Below are positions 1-9,009 of a DNA stretch of 64,000 nt, in pieces. The notes under the pieces were generated by a model that was given only the letters and a program-made list of their open reading frames with translations, was not told the origin of the DNA and did no database searches. Source of the stretch: Pseudoprevotella muciniphila (GTDB taxonomy: Bacteria > Bacteroidota > Bacteroidia > Bacteroidales > Bacteroidaceae); assembly GCF_003265305.2 (NCBI RefSeq), contig NZ_CP033459.1, forward strand, positions 248,001-312,000, written 5' to 3'. Made by a program: the position numbers and the translations under genes. Each line of letters starts with the position of its first letter. The first letter of the stretch is position 1.

Positions 1-634
1 TGTCCCAGCACGTCTGGATAAAGGCATGGCTGCCGTAAATCTCGAAGCCGTCTTCACCGGTATAACCCGTACGGCTGATGATGATAGTCTCGCCTGCAGT
101 TTCTATGGTCTTGAAGGTGTAGAACACGAGGTCCTTGCATTCCAGTCCGAGTACGCTTTCCACAACAGCCTCAGCCTCAGGACCTTGAATGGCAACCTGG
201 CCGTAATAGTCGCTCTGGTTTTCAGTTACAACGTCGAACTGCTTGGCGTTTTCTTCTATCCAGGCATAATCCTTGTCAATGTTGGCTGCATTGATAACGA
301 GGAAGAACTTCTCATCGCCCATTTTGTAAACGAGGAGGTCGTCAACCGTACCGCCGGTTGGATGGAGCATCATTCCATAGAAAATCTTACCAACCTCGGC
401 GCCGCTGATGTCGTTAGTGAAGATGTACTGCACAAATTTCTCAGCCTCTTTGCCAGTTACGACCACTTCGCCCATGTGGCTCACGTCGAAAATACCGCAG
501 TGCTCTCTTACGGCATTGTGTTCTTCTATGATGGTTGAATACTGTATCGGCATATCAAAACCGCCGAAAGGCACCATCTGGGCGCCCAATTTGATGTGTC
601 TGTCGTGCAGGCACGTAATTTTGGTTTCTGACAT
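1..634 (-). CDS. gcvT: Aminomethyltransferase, glycine cleavage T protein (partial, 5' part of gene)
   Basis: The gene reads leftward from ATG at 634 and runs off the window edge, leaving about 211 codons. The translation begins MSETKITCLHDRHIKLGAQM and contains PFGGFDMPIQY, GIFDVSHMGE and, near the edge, SRTGYTGEDGFEIY, all typical of GcvT. The T protein transfers the methylene group of the aminomethyl-lipoyl intermediate on GcvH to tetrahydrofolate and releases ammonia. It lies 117 bp downstream of a lipoate ligase on the same strand, which fits because GcvH needs lipoylation. A TAATTTTG box (complement of 686-693) upstream could be its own -7 element. The C-terminal part is outside the window. 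Confidence 0.95.
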   Translation of the reverse strand, partial: MSETKITCLHDRHIKLGAQMVPFGGFDMPIQYSTIIEEHNAVREHCGIFDVSHMGEVVVTGKEAEKFVQYIFTNDISGAEVGKIFYGMMLHPTGGTVDDLLVYKMGDEKFFLVINAANIDKDYAWIEENAKQFDVVTENQSDYYGQVAIQGPEAEAVVESVLGLECKDLVFYTFKTIETAGETIIISRTGYTGEDGFEIYGSHAFIQTCWD

Positions 635-751
635 TATTTTAAGATGTTCTTAATGATTATTTTATTCATTGTCTGAAAAGTGCCTCAAAATTACGAAAAA
701 ATATTACACAAAAAGTATTTCCCTGCTATTTGTTTTCTTTTTCCTCACTTT

Positions 752-1753
752 TCAGGTGTGGAGCATATCTATAAGAACAGATGTGCTTAGCCCGCGGATG
801 CTACGTTCAGGGTGGTGCGTCAGTACGGCATCGGTCAAGTCTTTATGAGTAAAAGGAACGCCACGAAATGCTGTGGAGAAAGCAGATTGGGCATCTTCCA
901 ACTCAAAAAAGTCGCCGGAGAGCGTCACGTCTTTGATTATACTCCCAAGTAGGCTGAAACTTATGGTTATTTCACCGCAATGGTCGATATGACGGCTGAA
1001 TGTTTCTACTATTCCGCTTACATTGCCCCACAGATATTCGTCAGTGTAATATGTAGCCTCAATCTTTTCAATCTCTCTGATGTCGTCAGAAGTAAACGAC
1101 AAGGAACGGGAGCAAAGTACCTTTGTGAGTTCTGATCTCAATTCTTGAATACTTCCCAAATAGTAGTCTTTGATAAATCCCACGCGCGTACGGACACTCT
1201 GCACACCCCGGGCTTTAAGTTTTTCGGGTGCGGGCAACAGTGATTTTTGCATCAGTTCCATTGTCGTGTCGTAAAGCATTGTGCCATGCACGATATTTCG
1301 GTTGGTCAGGTGGTAGAAAGCATTACCGCAAATTTTTCTGCCATTTTCGAGCAGGATGTCATTCCTACCCGACACTTCAACAGGCACACCAACCTCCGTA
1401 AGCGCATCTGCCATGCGCTTTGAATAGACACCGAACACCGTTTCCACATCCCCGCCGTAAGTAACAAGACTCCACATGATATTGTTCCTGTCGGCAAAAA
1501 CAGCACCACCACCGCTTTTCCGGCGGATAATGTCAATGCCGTTTCCCCTGCAAAAGTCAATGTCCAATTCCTTATGAGCCACCTGATTGCGCCCTATAAC
1601 CACAGTCTTGTTCAATATCCACGAAAACAAGTAACTGCCCTCTGGAAATGTGCGTGCAACATATTCCTCTGCCGCCAGATAGAATGCAGCGCGACGAGGA
1701 ATACCATCATCAGGAAAAACAATTTCAACAGCAGGAAAAAAAAACTTCGTCAT
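752..1753 (-). CDS. lplA: Lipoate-protein ligase A family protein
   Basis: The 333-residue protein has the biotin/lipoate ligase fold. The lipoate-binding motif RRKSGGGAVFAD lies at residues 77-88, preceded by VVIGRNQ, and GRKICGNAFYH near residue 136 carries the conserved lysine region. A C-terminal accessory domain (about 240-333) is present, as in LplA-type enzymes. These enzymes activate lipoate with ATP and attach it to lysines of GcvH or 2-oxoacid dehydrogenase E2 subunits. The neighbour gcvT suggests GcvH as a target (inference). Divergent from the ABC-F gene; a TATTTTTG box on the minus strand (complement of 1781-1788) lies 28 bp upstream of the ATG. Confidence 0.9.
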   Translation of the reverse strand: MTKFFFPAVEIVFPDDGIPRRAAFYLAAEEYVARTFPEGSYLFSWILNKTVVIGRNQVAHKELDIDFCRGNGIDIIRRKSGGGAVFADRNNIMWSLVTYGGDVETVFGVYSKRMADALTEVGVPVEVSGRNDILLENGRKICGNAFYHLTNRNIVHGTMLYDTTMELMQKSLLPAPEKLKARGVQSVRTRVGFIKDYYLGSIQELRSELTKVLCSRSLSFTSDDIREIEKIEATYYTDEYLWGNVSGIVETFSRHIDHCGEITISFSLLGSIIKDVTLSGDFFELEDAQSAFSTAFRGVPFTHKDLTDAVLTHHPERSIRGLSTSVLIDMLHT

Positions 1754-1853
1754 TTCGTTATTCTACTAAAATATCTGATGCAAAAATAAGCAATAAATAA
1801 AGTAAAAACATACTATTTGTTATCTTTGTGCGCAAATTCAAAGAAAATTCACC

Positions 1854-3734
1854 ATGACGGTCTATCTCGATGTGCAACGCCTGACGAAATGGTTTGGAGA
1901 GCGGCTTCTTTTCGAAGACGTTTCCTTTTCCATTGCCAAAGGGCAACACGTGGCTCTGATTGCCCGTAATGGTACGGGGAAGACAACTCTGCTAAACATT
2001 TTGGCAGGCAAGGAGGATTACGATGAGGGCAGTGTTGTTTACCATCGCGACATCTCCGTGGCTTATCTCGAACAAAACCCGCAGTTTGACCCGGATGTCT
2101 CTGTCATTGATGCATGCCTGTTGCATACGGGTGAACTCGCTGAACTCATTGCCGAATATGAACGGCGGTTGGCGCTTAACGATGAGTCGGTCAACGAACT
2201 GCTCGAAGAGATGGACAGACGAGGGGCATGGTCGTTCGAGCACGAGGCTAAAGAAGTGCTCTCGAAACTGAAAATCTCAGACTTCGACAGGAAAATGGGT
2301 AATCTTTCAGGAGGAGAGGCTAAGCGTGTGGCATTGGCAAACTGCCTGCTTGCTGAGCCCGACCTGATGATTCTCGACGAGCCCACTAACCATCTTGACC
2401 TTGGCATGACGGAATGGCTGGAAAAGTATTTGTCACGGAGCAACAAGGCGATTCTTATGGTGACGCACGACCGTTACATGCTCGATGCGGTCTGTACACA
2501 AATAATAGAACTCGACGGACAGACAATCTTTTCCTATCCCGGCGACTATGAGCGCTATCTCGAAAGGCGGGCGGACCGTATGTCGGCGGCAGATGCCAGT
2601 ATGGCACGTGCAAACAACCGCTACAGACGGGAACTTGAATGGATGAGACGTATGCCGAAGGCGAGGGGCGGCAAGGCAAAGTACAGGAAAGATGCTTTTG
2701 CAGAACTCGAGCAGAAGGTCAAACAGAGACATGAAGAGCAAAATGCAAGGTTGGAGATGAAAGCCACATATATTGGGGCGAAAATATTCGAGGCGCAGTA
2801 CGTCTCAAAATCATTTCAGAACGGAGAAGCACCACCAACGGTAATACTCAAGGATTTTTACTACAACTTTTCGCGCTACGAGAAAATGGGCATAGTGGGC
2901 GACAATGGTAGCGGGAAATCTACGTTTGTAAAACTCCTTCTCGGCGAACTGCAACCTGACGAAGGACGCTTCGTAATAGGTGAAACAGTGAAGTTCGGCT
3001 ATTATTCGCAGGAAGGGCTTCCGCTCGATAAAGACATGAAAGTGATAGACGCAGTGCGCCAAATAGCAGAAACAGTTGATCTTGGGGGCGGAAAGCGGAT
3101 TTCATCCATGCAATTCCTCAACCATTTCCTTTTTCCGCCTAAAAAGCAGCAGGATTATATCTACAAACTTTCAGGAGGAGAACGACGACGACTGCAGTTG
3201 TGCATGGTACTGATGAAAGCACCGAACTTCCTTATCCTTGATGAGCCGACCAACGATCTGGACATCGCCACCTTGCAAATTCTCGAAGAATTCCTCATTG
3301 ACTTCAAGGGTTGCGTCATAGTAGTAAGTCACGACCGCTATTTCACAGACAGAGTGGTGGATCATCTCCTTGTATTCAAGGGTAATGGCATCATTAAAGA
3401 TTTCCCAGGCAATTATACCCAGTATAGGCAATGGCAGAATCAGCAGAATGATACAGAAAAGCAGGAAAAGACCAGACAACCGAACAGCAAGCCTAATGAG
3501 ATCGTTTCAGAACGTCCGAGAAAAAGAAAGATGACGTTCAATGAAAAACGAGAATTTGAACAACTCGAAAAGGATATTGAAAACCTCGAAGCCGAAAAGA
3601 GTGAGATAGAAACAGCACTGTGCAGTGGCACTCTTAGTGTTGAAGAACTAACACAACTCAGCAAACGCTTGCCCGAACTCAACGAAGTACTCGACGAAAA
3701 GTCCATGCGATGGCTCGAACTATCAGAAATATAG
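1854..3734 (+). CDS. uup: ABC-F family ATPase, Uup-like, with C-terminal coiled coil
   Basis: The 626-residue soluble protein has two ABC domains and no membrane segments. Domain 1 has a Walker A near residues 36-44 (RNGTGKTT), signature LSGGEAKR near 152 and Walker B LMILDEPTNHLD. Domain 2 has GDNGSGKST near 350, LSGGERRR near 437 and LILDEPTNDLD. The linker (about 235-325) is rich in Arg and Lys, as in ABC-F proteins that act at the ribosomal E site. The tail (about 530-626) is a charged coiled coil (EKDIENLEAEKSEIE), the hallmark of Uup rather than EttA. Uup proteins also bind branched DNA; the role here is inferred. A -7-like TATCTTTG lies at 1821-1828. Convergent with aat across a 9-bp repeat array. 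Confidence 0.88.
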   Translation: MTVYLDVQRLTKWFGERLLFEDVSFSIAKGQHVALIARNGTGKTTLLNILAGKEDYDEGSVVYHRDISVAYLEQNPQFDPDVSVIDACLLHTGELAELIAEYERRLALNDESVNELLEEMDRRGAWSFEHEAKEVLSKLKISDFDRKMGNLSGGEAKRVALANCLLAEPDLMILDEPTNHLDLGMTEWLEKYLSRSNKAILMVTHDRYMLDAVCTQIIELDGQTIFSYPGDYERYLERRADRMSAADASMARANNRYRRELEWMRRMPKARGGKAKYRKDAFAELEQKVKQRHEEQNARLEMKATYIGAKIFEAQYVSKSFQNGEAPPTVILKDFYYNFSRYEKMGIVGDNGSGKSTFVKLLLGELQPDEGRFVIGETVKFGYYSQEGLPLDKDMKVIDAVRQIAETVDLGGGKRISSMQFLNHFLFPPKKQQDYIYKLSGGERRRLQLCMVLMKAPNFLILDEPTNDLDIATLQILEEFLIDFKGCVIVVSHDRYFTDRVVDHLLVFKGNGIIKDFPGNYTQYRQWQNQQNDTEKQEKTRQPNSKPNEIVSERPRKRKMTFNEKREFEQLEKDIENLEAEKSEIETALCSGTLSVEELTQLSKRLPELNEVLDEKSMRWLELSEI

Positions 3735-3740
3735 GTGTTT

Positions 3741-3822
3741 CTATAGATTTCTATAGCTTCTATAGCTTCTATAGTTTCTATAGTATCTATAGCTTCTATA
3801 ATCTCTATAACTTCTATAAAAA
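3741..3822. repeat. Tandem array of a 9-bp unit (CTATAGCTT)
   Basis: Nine consecutive degenerate units, eight of them spaced exactly 9 bp and the first 10 bp: CTATAGATTT, CTATAGCTT, CTATAGCTT, CTATAGTTT, CTATAGTAT, CTATAGCTT, CTATAATCT, CTATAACTT, CTATAAAAA. It starts 7 bp after the ABC-F stop and ends 9 bp before the aat stop, so it fills the whole gap between two convergent genes. Open frames across it give only low-complexity IEAIEI-type peptides. Confidence 0.95.
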
Positions 3823-3830
3823 CAAGGAAT

Positions 3831-4502
3831 CTACCCTTTCCCCTCAAGTATCTCCATATACTTCTCGTAAGATATAAACTCTCCGCCCATAGAGCGCAAA
3901 TGTGGTGTCTCAAACTGACAATCAATGAAATGCCAACCATGTTCGTTGAGTCTCTGCGCCAAGGTAATCAGAGCAAGTTTTGATGCACTTGGAACAAAGG
4001 AGAACATACTCTCGCCGAAAAAAGCGTTTCTTAAGGTTACGCCATACAGACCTCCCACTAACTGCCTGTCTATCTGATTATAGCACTCCCAAACCTCAAC
4101 ACTTGCAGCATAACCCATGTGATGAAGTCTGGTGTATGCGCTGATAATGTCAGGACTGAGCCAGGCGGCCTCTTCTTTATTACGGTCATCCACCTTTGAA
4201 CAATTTTCAATCACACCTTCAAAGTCCTCGTTGAACGTAACAACGTATTTCTGTTGCCTGATAAGTTGCTTCATCGAGTGGCTGACATGTATTTTGTCCG
4301 GAAATATCACAAATCTTTCCAAAGGGCAATACCAGTGAGGACCGGGACAGATGCGATAAGAGAACCACGGGAAAAAGCCGTTGCTGTAAGCAAGTTTCAG
4401 ACGCTCTGCCGACAAATCACCTCCCACAGCAACTAACCCATCCGGATTGCCCAAATGTGGGTCGGGGAACCACAATTTTTCATCCAATCTGAAGACTGCC
4501 AT
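3831..4502 (-). CDS. aat: Leucyl/phenylalanyl-tRNA--protein transferase
   Basis: The 223-residue protein has the Aat signatures WFPDPHLGNPDGLVAVGGDL near the N-terminus, NGFFPWF, and the C-terminal GGLYGVTLRNAFFGESMFSF followed by FIDCQFETPHLRSMGG. Aat transfers Leu or Phe from aminoacyl-tRNA to proteins with N-terminal Arg or Lys, creating an N-degron recognised by ClpS. The start overlaps the end of clpA by 23 bp, so it is translationally coupled to clpA. Together with clpS upstream this forms a contiguous N-degron module. The length is normal for the family. Confidence 0.95.
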   Translation of the reverse strand: MAVFRLDEKLWFPDPHLGNPDGLVAVGGDLSAERLKLAYSNGFFPWFSYRICPGPHWYCPLERFVIFPDKIHVSHSMKQLIRQQKYVVTFNEDFEGVIENCSKVDDRNKEEAAWLSPDIISAYTRLHHMGYAASVEVWECYNQIDRQLVGGLYGVTLRNAFFGESMFSFVPSASKLALITLAQRLNEHGWHFIDCQFETPHLRSMGGEFISYEKYMEILEGKG

Positions 4503-6675
4503 CTTTAATACTTATTGTAACGTTTCCGCCATCTTTAAGACTTCCAAACAGTATCTCACGCATCAATATAGGTTTCAGACGTTGTGCGATGACCCTGTCC
4601 ATCTCGCGCGCTCCATACTCAGGCGTGAAACCTTCTTTGAGTAGATAGTCGAACGCATCTGTGGATAAAGTCATAGACACATGCTTGGCTTCAAGTTTTG
4701 CATCCAGCTCGCGCAATTTCTTTTGCAAGATCAGTGTTGCCATTTCGCGGCTCATATCATTAAATACGACCGACCCAGATAGCCTGTTGAGAAATTCTGG
4801 CTTGAAGGTCTTTTTCACCTGTCGCATCATGGCATCGCCACGACTGACGGAACTCTGAAAACCGACAGAGGCTTGGGACGCATATTGCGCACCGGCATTC
4901 GATGTCATGATGAGAACGACGTTCCTGAAGTCGGCATGCCGACCTTTGTTGTCTGTAAGTCGCGCATAGTCCATCACCTGAAGCAGGATGTTATAGATGT
5001 CTTCGTGTGCCTTTTCTATCTCGTCGAGCAGCAGTACACAATTAGGCGACTTGCGAATGGCATCCGTCAGCAGCCCGCCATCTTCATAGCCTACGTATCC
5101 TGCAGGTGAACCTATGAGTTTTGCAACAGTGTGCTTTTCTGTGTATTCACTCATGTCAAAACGGACGAGTTCAATACCAAGTTCGCGAGCCAGTACACGT
5201 GCAACCTCAGTCTTGCCCACACCCGTAGGACCGACGAACAGCAATGAAGCGAGCGGCTTGTTGTCGTCAAGCAGCCCAGCCCGCGACATCTGCACCGATT
5301 CCACCACCTGGCGGATGGCTTCATCCTGACCGTATATCTGCTCCAGCATACGTGGCGCAAGGCTCTCAAGGTTTTGATAATCCACATCTGCCGCTTCTGA
5401 CAACGCATCCACTTTACACGTCTTTGCTAATACATCTGCTATCTCCTTCTTGCCTATCACGCTGTCGTTATCTCCTATCTCCATCGCTGCACCTGCTTCA
5501 TCTATCAAGTCGATGACCTTGTCGGGCAAAAAACGGTCGTGAATATGTTTAATACTCATTTCTACGGCAAAGTCGATTGCCTCGTCGCTGTACTTAACAC
5601 CATGAAACTCCTCATATCGCGGTTGCAACTGATGTACGATGTGTTTGGTTTCATCCGACGTTGGTTCCGGAATGTCTATCTGCTGAAATCGGCGGATCAT
5701 GCCTTTAGAACGAGAGAAATAGCGGTTATATTCATCGTAGGTGGTAGAACCTATAAAACGAACATTGCCCGATTCAAGATAAGGTTTCAGCATGTTCGAT
5801 GCATCCATCGCACCATCGCTCGTTGCTCCGGCACCAACTAATGTATGTATTTCGTCGATATAAACTATGTTGTTGTTGCCCTCTTCGCACACACCATCCA
5901 TAATTTGCTTTATGCGGTTTTCGAAATCGCCACGGTAATGTGTGCCAGCCAGCAGTGTGCCCATGTCCAACTGATAGATGCGGCTGCCCAGCAACCGTTT
6001 AGGCACACGCCCTTCTTCTATCATCTGGGCAAGTCCCCATATAAGCGCAGTCTTGCCCACACCCGGTTCACCCACATGGAGCGGATTGTTCTTTTCGCAA
6101 CGACAGAGCACCTGAATGGTGCGCTGTAGTTCTGCTTCACGGCCAATGAGAGGGTTCTGCTGCTGATAATGTTCATTCATGCAGACCACCAACCTTTTCC
6201 ATTGCTGGTCAACCTCTTCGTCTTTGCTCTTTTCCTCAAAGTTGTTATACTCTACAAGACTGATGAGTTCACTCATGAATTCGGCATCTCTGCCGTCAAG
6301 GCAGTCTCTCAGTATGAAAGATGCCCACGACTCACTTAGTTCTAAAATGCCACCTACATAATGGGGTATGTCTGTAAGTTCTGTACCGCTTGAAGATTGA
6401 AAACGAAAGGCAATAAAATCCAACTGATCCATCTGAAAGGACAACTGAGGCTTGTAATCATAGTCGTCAGGTATCCTGTCAATCTGAGTGAAGAACTCTT
6501 CTATACGCTCTTTTAACTTCTTCGGGTTATAGAACATGTTCAGAGCAGTGTAGAATTCGTCATTCTCTGTCAGTACATACAATAAGTGCTCGGGCATCAG
6601 AAACTCATTCCTGTTGTTTATACAGTAGGCCCATGCGTGGTTGAATACGACTTTTAATCTTTCAGTAGTAGCCAT
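4480..6675 (-). CDS. clpA: ATP-dependent Clp protease ATP-binding subunit ClpA
   Basis: The 731-residue Clp/Hsp100 unfoldase has an N-terminal Clp-N domain (about 1-145), AAA domain 1 with Walker A GEPGVGKT at 202-209 and VYIDEIHTLVGAG, and AAA domain 2 with GPTGVGKT near 480 and LLLDEIEKAH. No ClpB-type middle domain is present. The ClpP-docking loop carries Val-Gly-Phe near residue 604 in place of the common Ile-Gly-Phe/Leu. ClpA unfolds substrates for ClpP; clpP is not in the window. The start lies 9 bp after the clpS stop and the end overlaps aat, so the three genes form one operon. Confidence 0.94.
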   Translation of the reverse strand: MATTERLKVVFNHAWAYCINNRNEFLMPEHLLYVLTENDEFYTALNMFYNPKKLKERIEEFFTQIDRIPDDYDYKPQLSFQMDQLDFIAFRFQSSSGTELTDIPHYVGGILELSESWASFILRDCLDGRDAEFMSELISLVEYNNFEEKSKDEEVDQQWKRLVVCMNEHYQQQNPLIGREAELQRTIQVLCRCEKNNPLHVGEPGVGKTALIWGLAQMIEEGRVPKRLLGSRIYQLDMGTLLAGTHYRGDFENRIKQIMDGVCEEGNNNIVYIDEIHTLVGAGATSDGAMDASNMLKPYLESGNVRFIGSTTYDEYNRYFSRSKGMIRRFQQIDIPEPTSDETKHIVHQLQPRYEEFHGVKYSDEAIDFAVEMSIKHIHDRFLPDKVIDLIDEAGAAMEIGDNDSVIGKKEIADVLAKTCKVDALSEAADVDYQNLESLAPRMLEQIYGQDEAIRQVVESVQMSRAGLLDDNKPLASLLFVGPTGVGKTEVARVLARELGIELVRFDMSEYTEKHTVAKLIGSPAGYVGYEDGGLLTDAIRKSPNCVLLLDEIEKAHEDIYNILLQVMDYARLTDNKGRHADFRNVVLIMTSNAGAQYASQASVGFQSSVSRGDAMMRQVKKTFKPEFLNRLSGSVVFNDMSREMATLILQKKLRELDAKLEAKHVSMTLSTDAFDYLLKEGFTPEYGAREMDRVIAQRLKPILMREILFGSLKDGGNVTISIKDGSLQIG

Positions 6676-6684
6676 CTTTTGTCT

Positions 6685-6993
6685 TCATTCTTCTTCGGGT
6701 TCAACAATAAGGCGAAGCGGATAGCCGTATTTACGCGCCATCTTGGTGGCCTTCTCTACTTTTGACGTGGCGATGTCGTAGGTGTAAATGCCTACGACAG
6801 CCCTATTGGAATTGTGGACTTCAAGCATCAGGGCTTCAGCCTTTTCTTTCGACATGAAAAATACTTCCTTAAGTACTATGACCACGAAATCCATGGTGGT
6901 GAAGTCGTCATTGCACATGACAACCCTGTAACGGCGCGGCTCTTTTAACTGGATATGTGTCCGTTCTTTTATGTTGCTTTGTTCTTGTGCCAT
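6685..6993 (-). CDS. clpS: ATP-dependent Clp protease adaptor ClpS
   Basis: A 102-residue adaptor. The ClpS core PRRYRVVMCNDDFTTMDFV, followed by VLKEVFFMSKEKAEALMLEVHN and the C-terminal strand GYPLRLIVEPEEE, is intact. The NDD motif helps bind the alpha-amino group of N-degron substrates. ATG at 6993 is preferred over an in-frame TTG nine bases upstream. ClpS delivers substrates with N-terminal Leu, Phe, Tyr or Trp to ClpA, which is encoded directly downstream. First gene of the clpS-clpA-aat operon; its promoter must lie in the AT-rich gap before kdsA, where I found no clear consensus on the minus strand. Confidence 0.93.
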   Translation of the reverse strand: MAQEQSNIKERTHIQLKEPRRYRVVMCNDDFTTMDFVVIVLKEVFFMSKEKAEALMLEVHNSNRAVVGIYTYDIATSKVEKATKMARKYGYPLRLIVEPEEE

Positions 6994-7230
6994 ATCAGTC
7001 AATTTTCAGATTTAAGCAGAAATCTCTGTAAATGTATGTTAATATAGTATGTTTCTCGTTTTATTTCAAAAATTTAACGCAAAAATTTGTTGCATACAAA
7101 CTTTGATGCAAATATCATAATTTTTTTTGAATATTGCAAACTTTGAACGGTTCAATCTGACAACATAGTTATCAGACATTATACATAACCATAAAAGTTG
7201 AGATTTTTTCTTGATATATTTCTGCTATAT

Positions 7231-7261
7231 TTTGTCCGTTGCTTCATTTTGCGTACTTTTG
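7231..7261 (+). promoter_or_regulatory. Bacteroidetes-type promoter for kdsA
   Basis: TTTG (-33 element) at 7231-7234 and TACTTTTG (-7 element, consensus TAnnTTTG) at 7254-7261, separated by 19 bp, the usual spacing for the primary sigma factor of Bacteroidetes. The kdsA ATG follows 25 bp downstream, which argues against in-frame upstream starts that overlap the promoter. Confidence 0.8.
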
Positions 7262-7286
7262 TAAATTGAATTTATATACAATTTAC

Positions 7287-8066
7287 ATGACACCTTTCTT
7301 TATAGCAGGTCCTTGTGTTATTGAAAGTGCTGAATTGCTTGATATTGTGGCATCTCGGTTGGTTGAAATACGCAAGAACTGTAACTTGACGATATACTTC
7401 AAAGCCTCGTTCGACAAGGCTAATCGTACTTCTGTACGTTCTTTCAGAGGACCAGGTCTTGAAAAAGGCTTGCAGATGCTTGCCGACGTCAAGCAGAAGT
7501 ATGACTTGCCGCTGCTAACTGATATTCACGAAAGTTATCAGGCAGAAGCGGCAGGACAGGTTGTCGATGTCATACAGATACCCGCCTTCCTTTGCCGTCA
7601 GACAGACTTGCTGGTTTCTGCCGCTAAGACGGGATGTGTGCTCAATGTAAAAAAAGCGCAGTTTCTCAGTGGCGACGACATGAAATATCCGGTAGAGAAG
7701 TGCAAAGATGCAGGAGCACGCGAGGTGTGGCTTTCAGAGAGAGGAAACACTTTCGGGTATAACAACCTTGTGGTTGACTTTAGGAACATACCCATAATGA
7801 AGCAATATGCTGACAAAGTGGTGATGGATTGTACGCACAGTGTGCAGCGTCCCGGGGCGGCAGGAGGAAAGACGGGCGGCGACCGGAACTTTGTCCCTGC
7901 AATGGCTATGGCAGCAAAGGCTTTTGGCGCTGACGGCTATTTCTTTGAAACTCATCCCAACCCGGATCAGGCACTCAGTGACGGACCAAACATGATAGAA
8001 CTGGACAAATTAGAAAACCTCATCAAACAACTTGCCAAACAAGATGATTACCAACTCGAAATATAA
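7287..8066 (+). CDS. kdsA: 3-deoxy-8-phosphooctulonate (Kdo-8-P) synthase
   Basis: A 259-residue TIM-barrel enzyme of the DAHP synthase I/KDSA family, starting MTPFFIAGPCVIES. It contains the conserved FKASFDKANRTS, TDIHE, DVIQIPAFLCRQTDLL, NVKKAQFLS and DCTHSVQRPG segments. It condenses phosphoenolpyruvate with arabinose 5-phosphate to give Kdo-8-phosphate for LPS inner core. The ATG at 7287 is chosen because it directly precedes the conserved IAGPCVIES and lies downstream of a clear promoter. The end overlaps the kdsD start by 23 bp, so substrate supply and condensation are coupled. Confidence 0.96.
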   Translation: MTPFFIAGPCVIESAELLDIVASRLVEIRKNCNLTIYFKASFDKANRTSVRSFRGPGLEKGLQMLADVKQKYDLPLLTDIHESYQAEAAGQVVDVIQIPAFLCRQTDLLVSAAKTGCVLNVKKAQFLSGDDMKYPVEKCKDAGAREVWLSERGNTFGYNNLVVDFRNIPIMKQYADKVVMDCTHSVQRPGAAGGKTGGDRNFVPAMAMAAKAFGADGYFFETHPNPDQALSDGPNMIELDKLENLIKQLAKQDDYQLEI

Positions 8067-9003
8067 AGAAGTTGCCATAGATTGCCTCAAAGTAGAAGCA
8101 GAGGCGTTGATTGGCTTGATACCAAATATCGACGAAGATTTCGACAAAGCCGTAGAACTCATCATAGAGTGTTCTGGCAAGGTCATTGTTACGGGCGTAG
8201 GAAAAAGCGGACATATAGGGGCTAAAATTGCAGCCACGCTTTCATCCACTGGCACACCAAGTTTCTTCGTCAATCCTCTTGATGTTTTCCATGGCGATCT
8301 GGGCGTGATTACCACGAGCGATGTGGTGCTTGCCATATCTAATTCAGGACAGACAGACGAACTGCTGAGGTTTCTGCCTTACCTTACTGAAAGAAGTATA
8401 CCTGTCATCGGTATGACGGGGAATCCCAATTCACTTCTGGCGAAGAATGCCACGGTTCACCTGAACGCTGCAGTACATAGAGAAGCCTGTCCGTTAGGTC
8501 TTGCACCTACCGCATCAACCACGGCAACCCTTGCTCTTGGCGATGCTTTGGCTTGCGCACTGATGGAAGCAAGAGACTTTCAGGAGTCGGACTTCGCCCA
8601 GTTCCATCCCGGCGGCACTCTTGGCAAACGCCTGCTGACAAAGGCGGTGGATGTGATGTACACAGAAGACCTTCCTGTTATTTCCGGAAAGATGAAACTC
8701 AGTGAGGCAGTGATTCACATGAGCAGAGGACGTCTTGGGCTATGTGTTATAGTAGAGGACGACAAACTCAAAGGCATCATCACCGACGGCGACGTGCGCA
8801 GGGCGATGGAACGCAATCAAAGCACATTCTTTGAACTTACGGCAGAAAACATCATGACGCCAAAGCCAAAGACCATTTCGCCAAATACACGAATAGCAGA
8901 AATAGACAAGATTCTGCATAAGAACAAGATACACGCAGTTATTGTAACGGATAACGAACAGCATGTGCTGGGAATTGTAGATTCCTTCAGCACACAACTA
9001 TAA
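8044..9003 (+). CDS. kdsD: Arabinose-5-phosphate isomerase (KpsF/GutQ family)
   Basis: A 319-residue protein with an N-terminal SIS domain (about 35-180; VTGVGKSGHIGAKIAATLSS and AISNSGQTDE) and two C-terminal CBS domains (about 205-319). It interconverts ribulose 5-phosphate and arabinose 5-phosphate, the substrate of KdsA. ATG at 8044 is preferred over an in-frame TTG 12 bp upstream. It overlaps kdsA by 23 bp in another frame and is followed after 6 bp by the phospholipase D-like gene, indicating an operon. The HPGGTLGKRL segment linking the SIS and CBS parts is typical of the family. Confidence 0.95.
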   Translation: MITNSKYKEVAIDCLKVEAEALIGLIPNIDEDFDKAVELIIECSGKVIVTGVGKSGHIGAKIAATLSSTGTPSFFVNPLDVFHGDLGVITTSDVVLAISNSGQTDELLRFLPYLTERSIPVIGMTGNPNSLLAKNATVHLNAAVHREACPLGLAPTASTTATLALGDALACALMEARDFQESDFAQFHPGGTLGKRLLTKAVDVMYTEDLPVISGKMKLSEAVIHMSRGRLGLCVIVEDDKLKGIITDGDVRRAMERNQSTFFELTAENIMTPKPKTISPNTRIAEIDKILHKNKIHAVIVTDNEQHVLGIVDSFSTQL

Positions 9004-9009
9004 TCTCGT

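Noticed and set aside
3440-3940. Minus-strand frame with IEAIEI-type repeats
   Set aside because: It crosses the 9-bp array and both flanking coding ends; the repeat peptide is a translation of the array.
7003-7286. Possible riboswitch or structured leader before kdsA
   Set aside because: The region is AT-rich with two CAAACTTTGA copies but no recognisable aptamer; the promoter leaves a leader of about 20 nt for kdsA.
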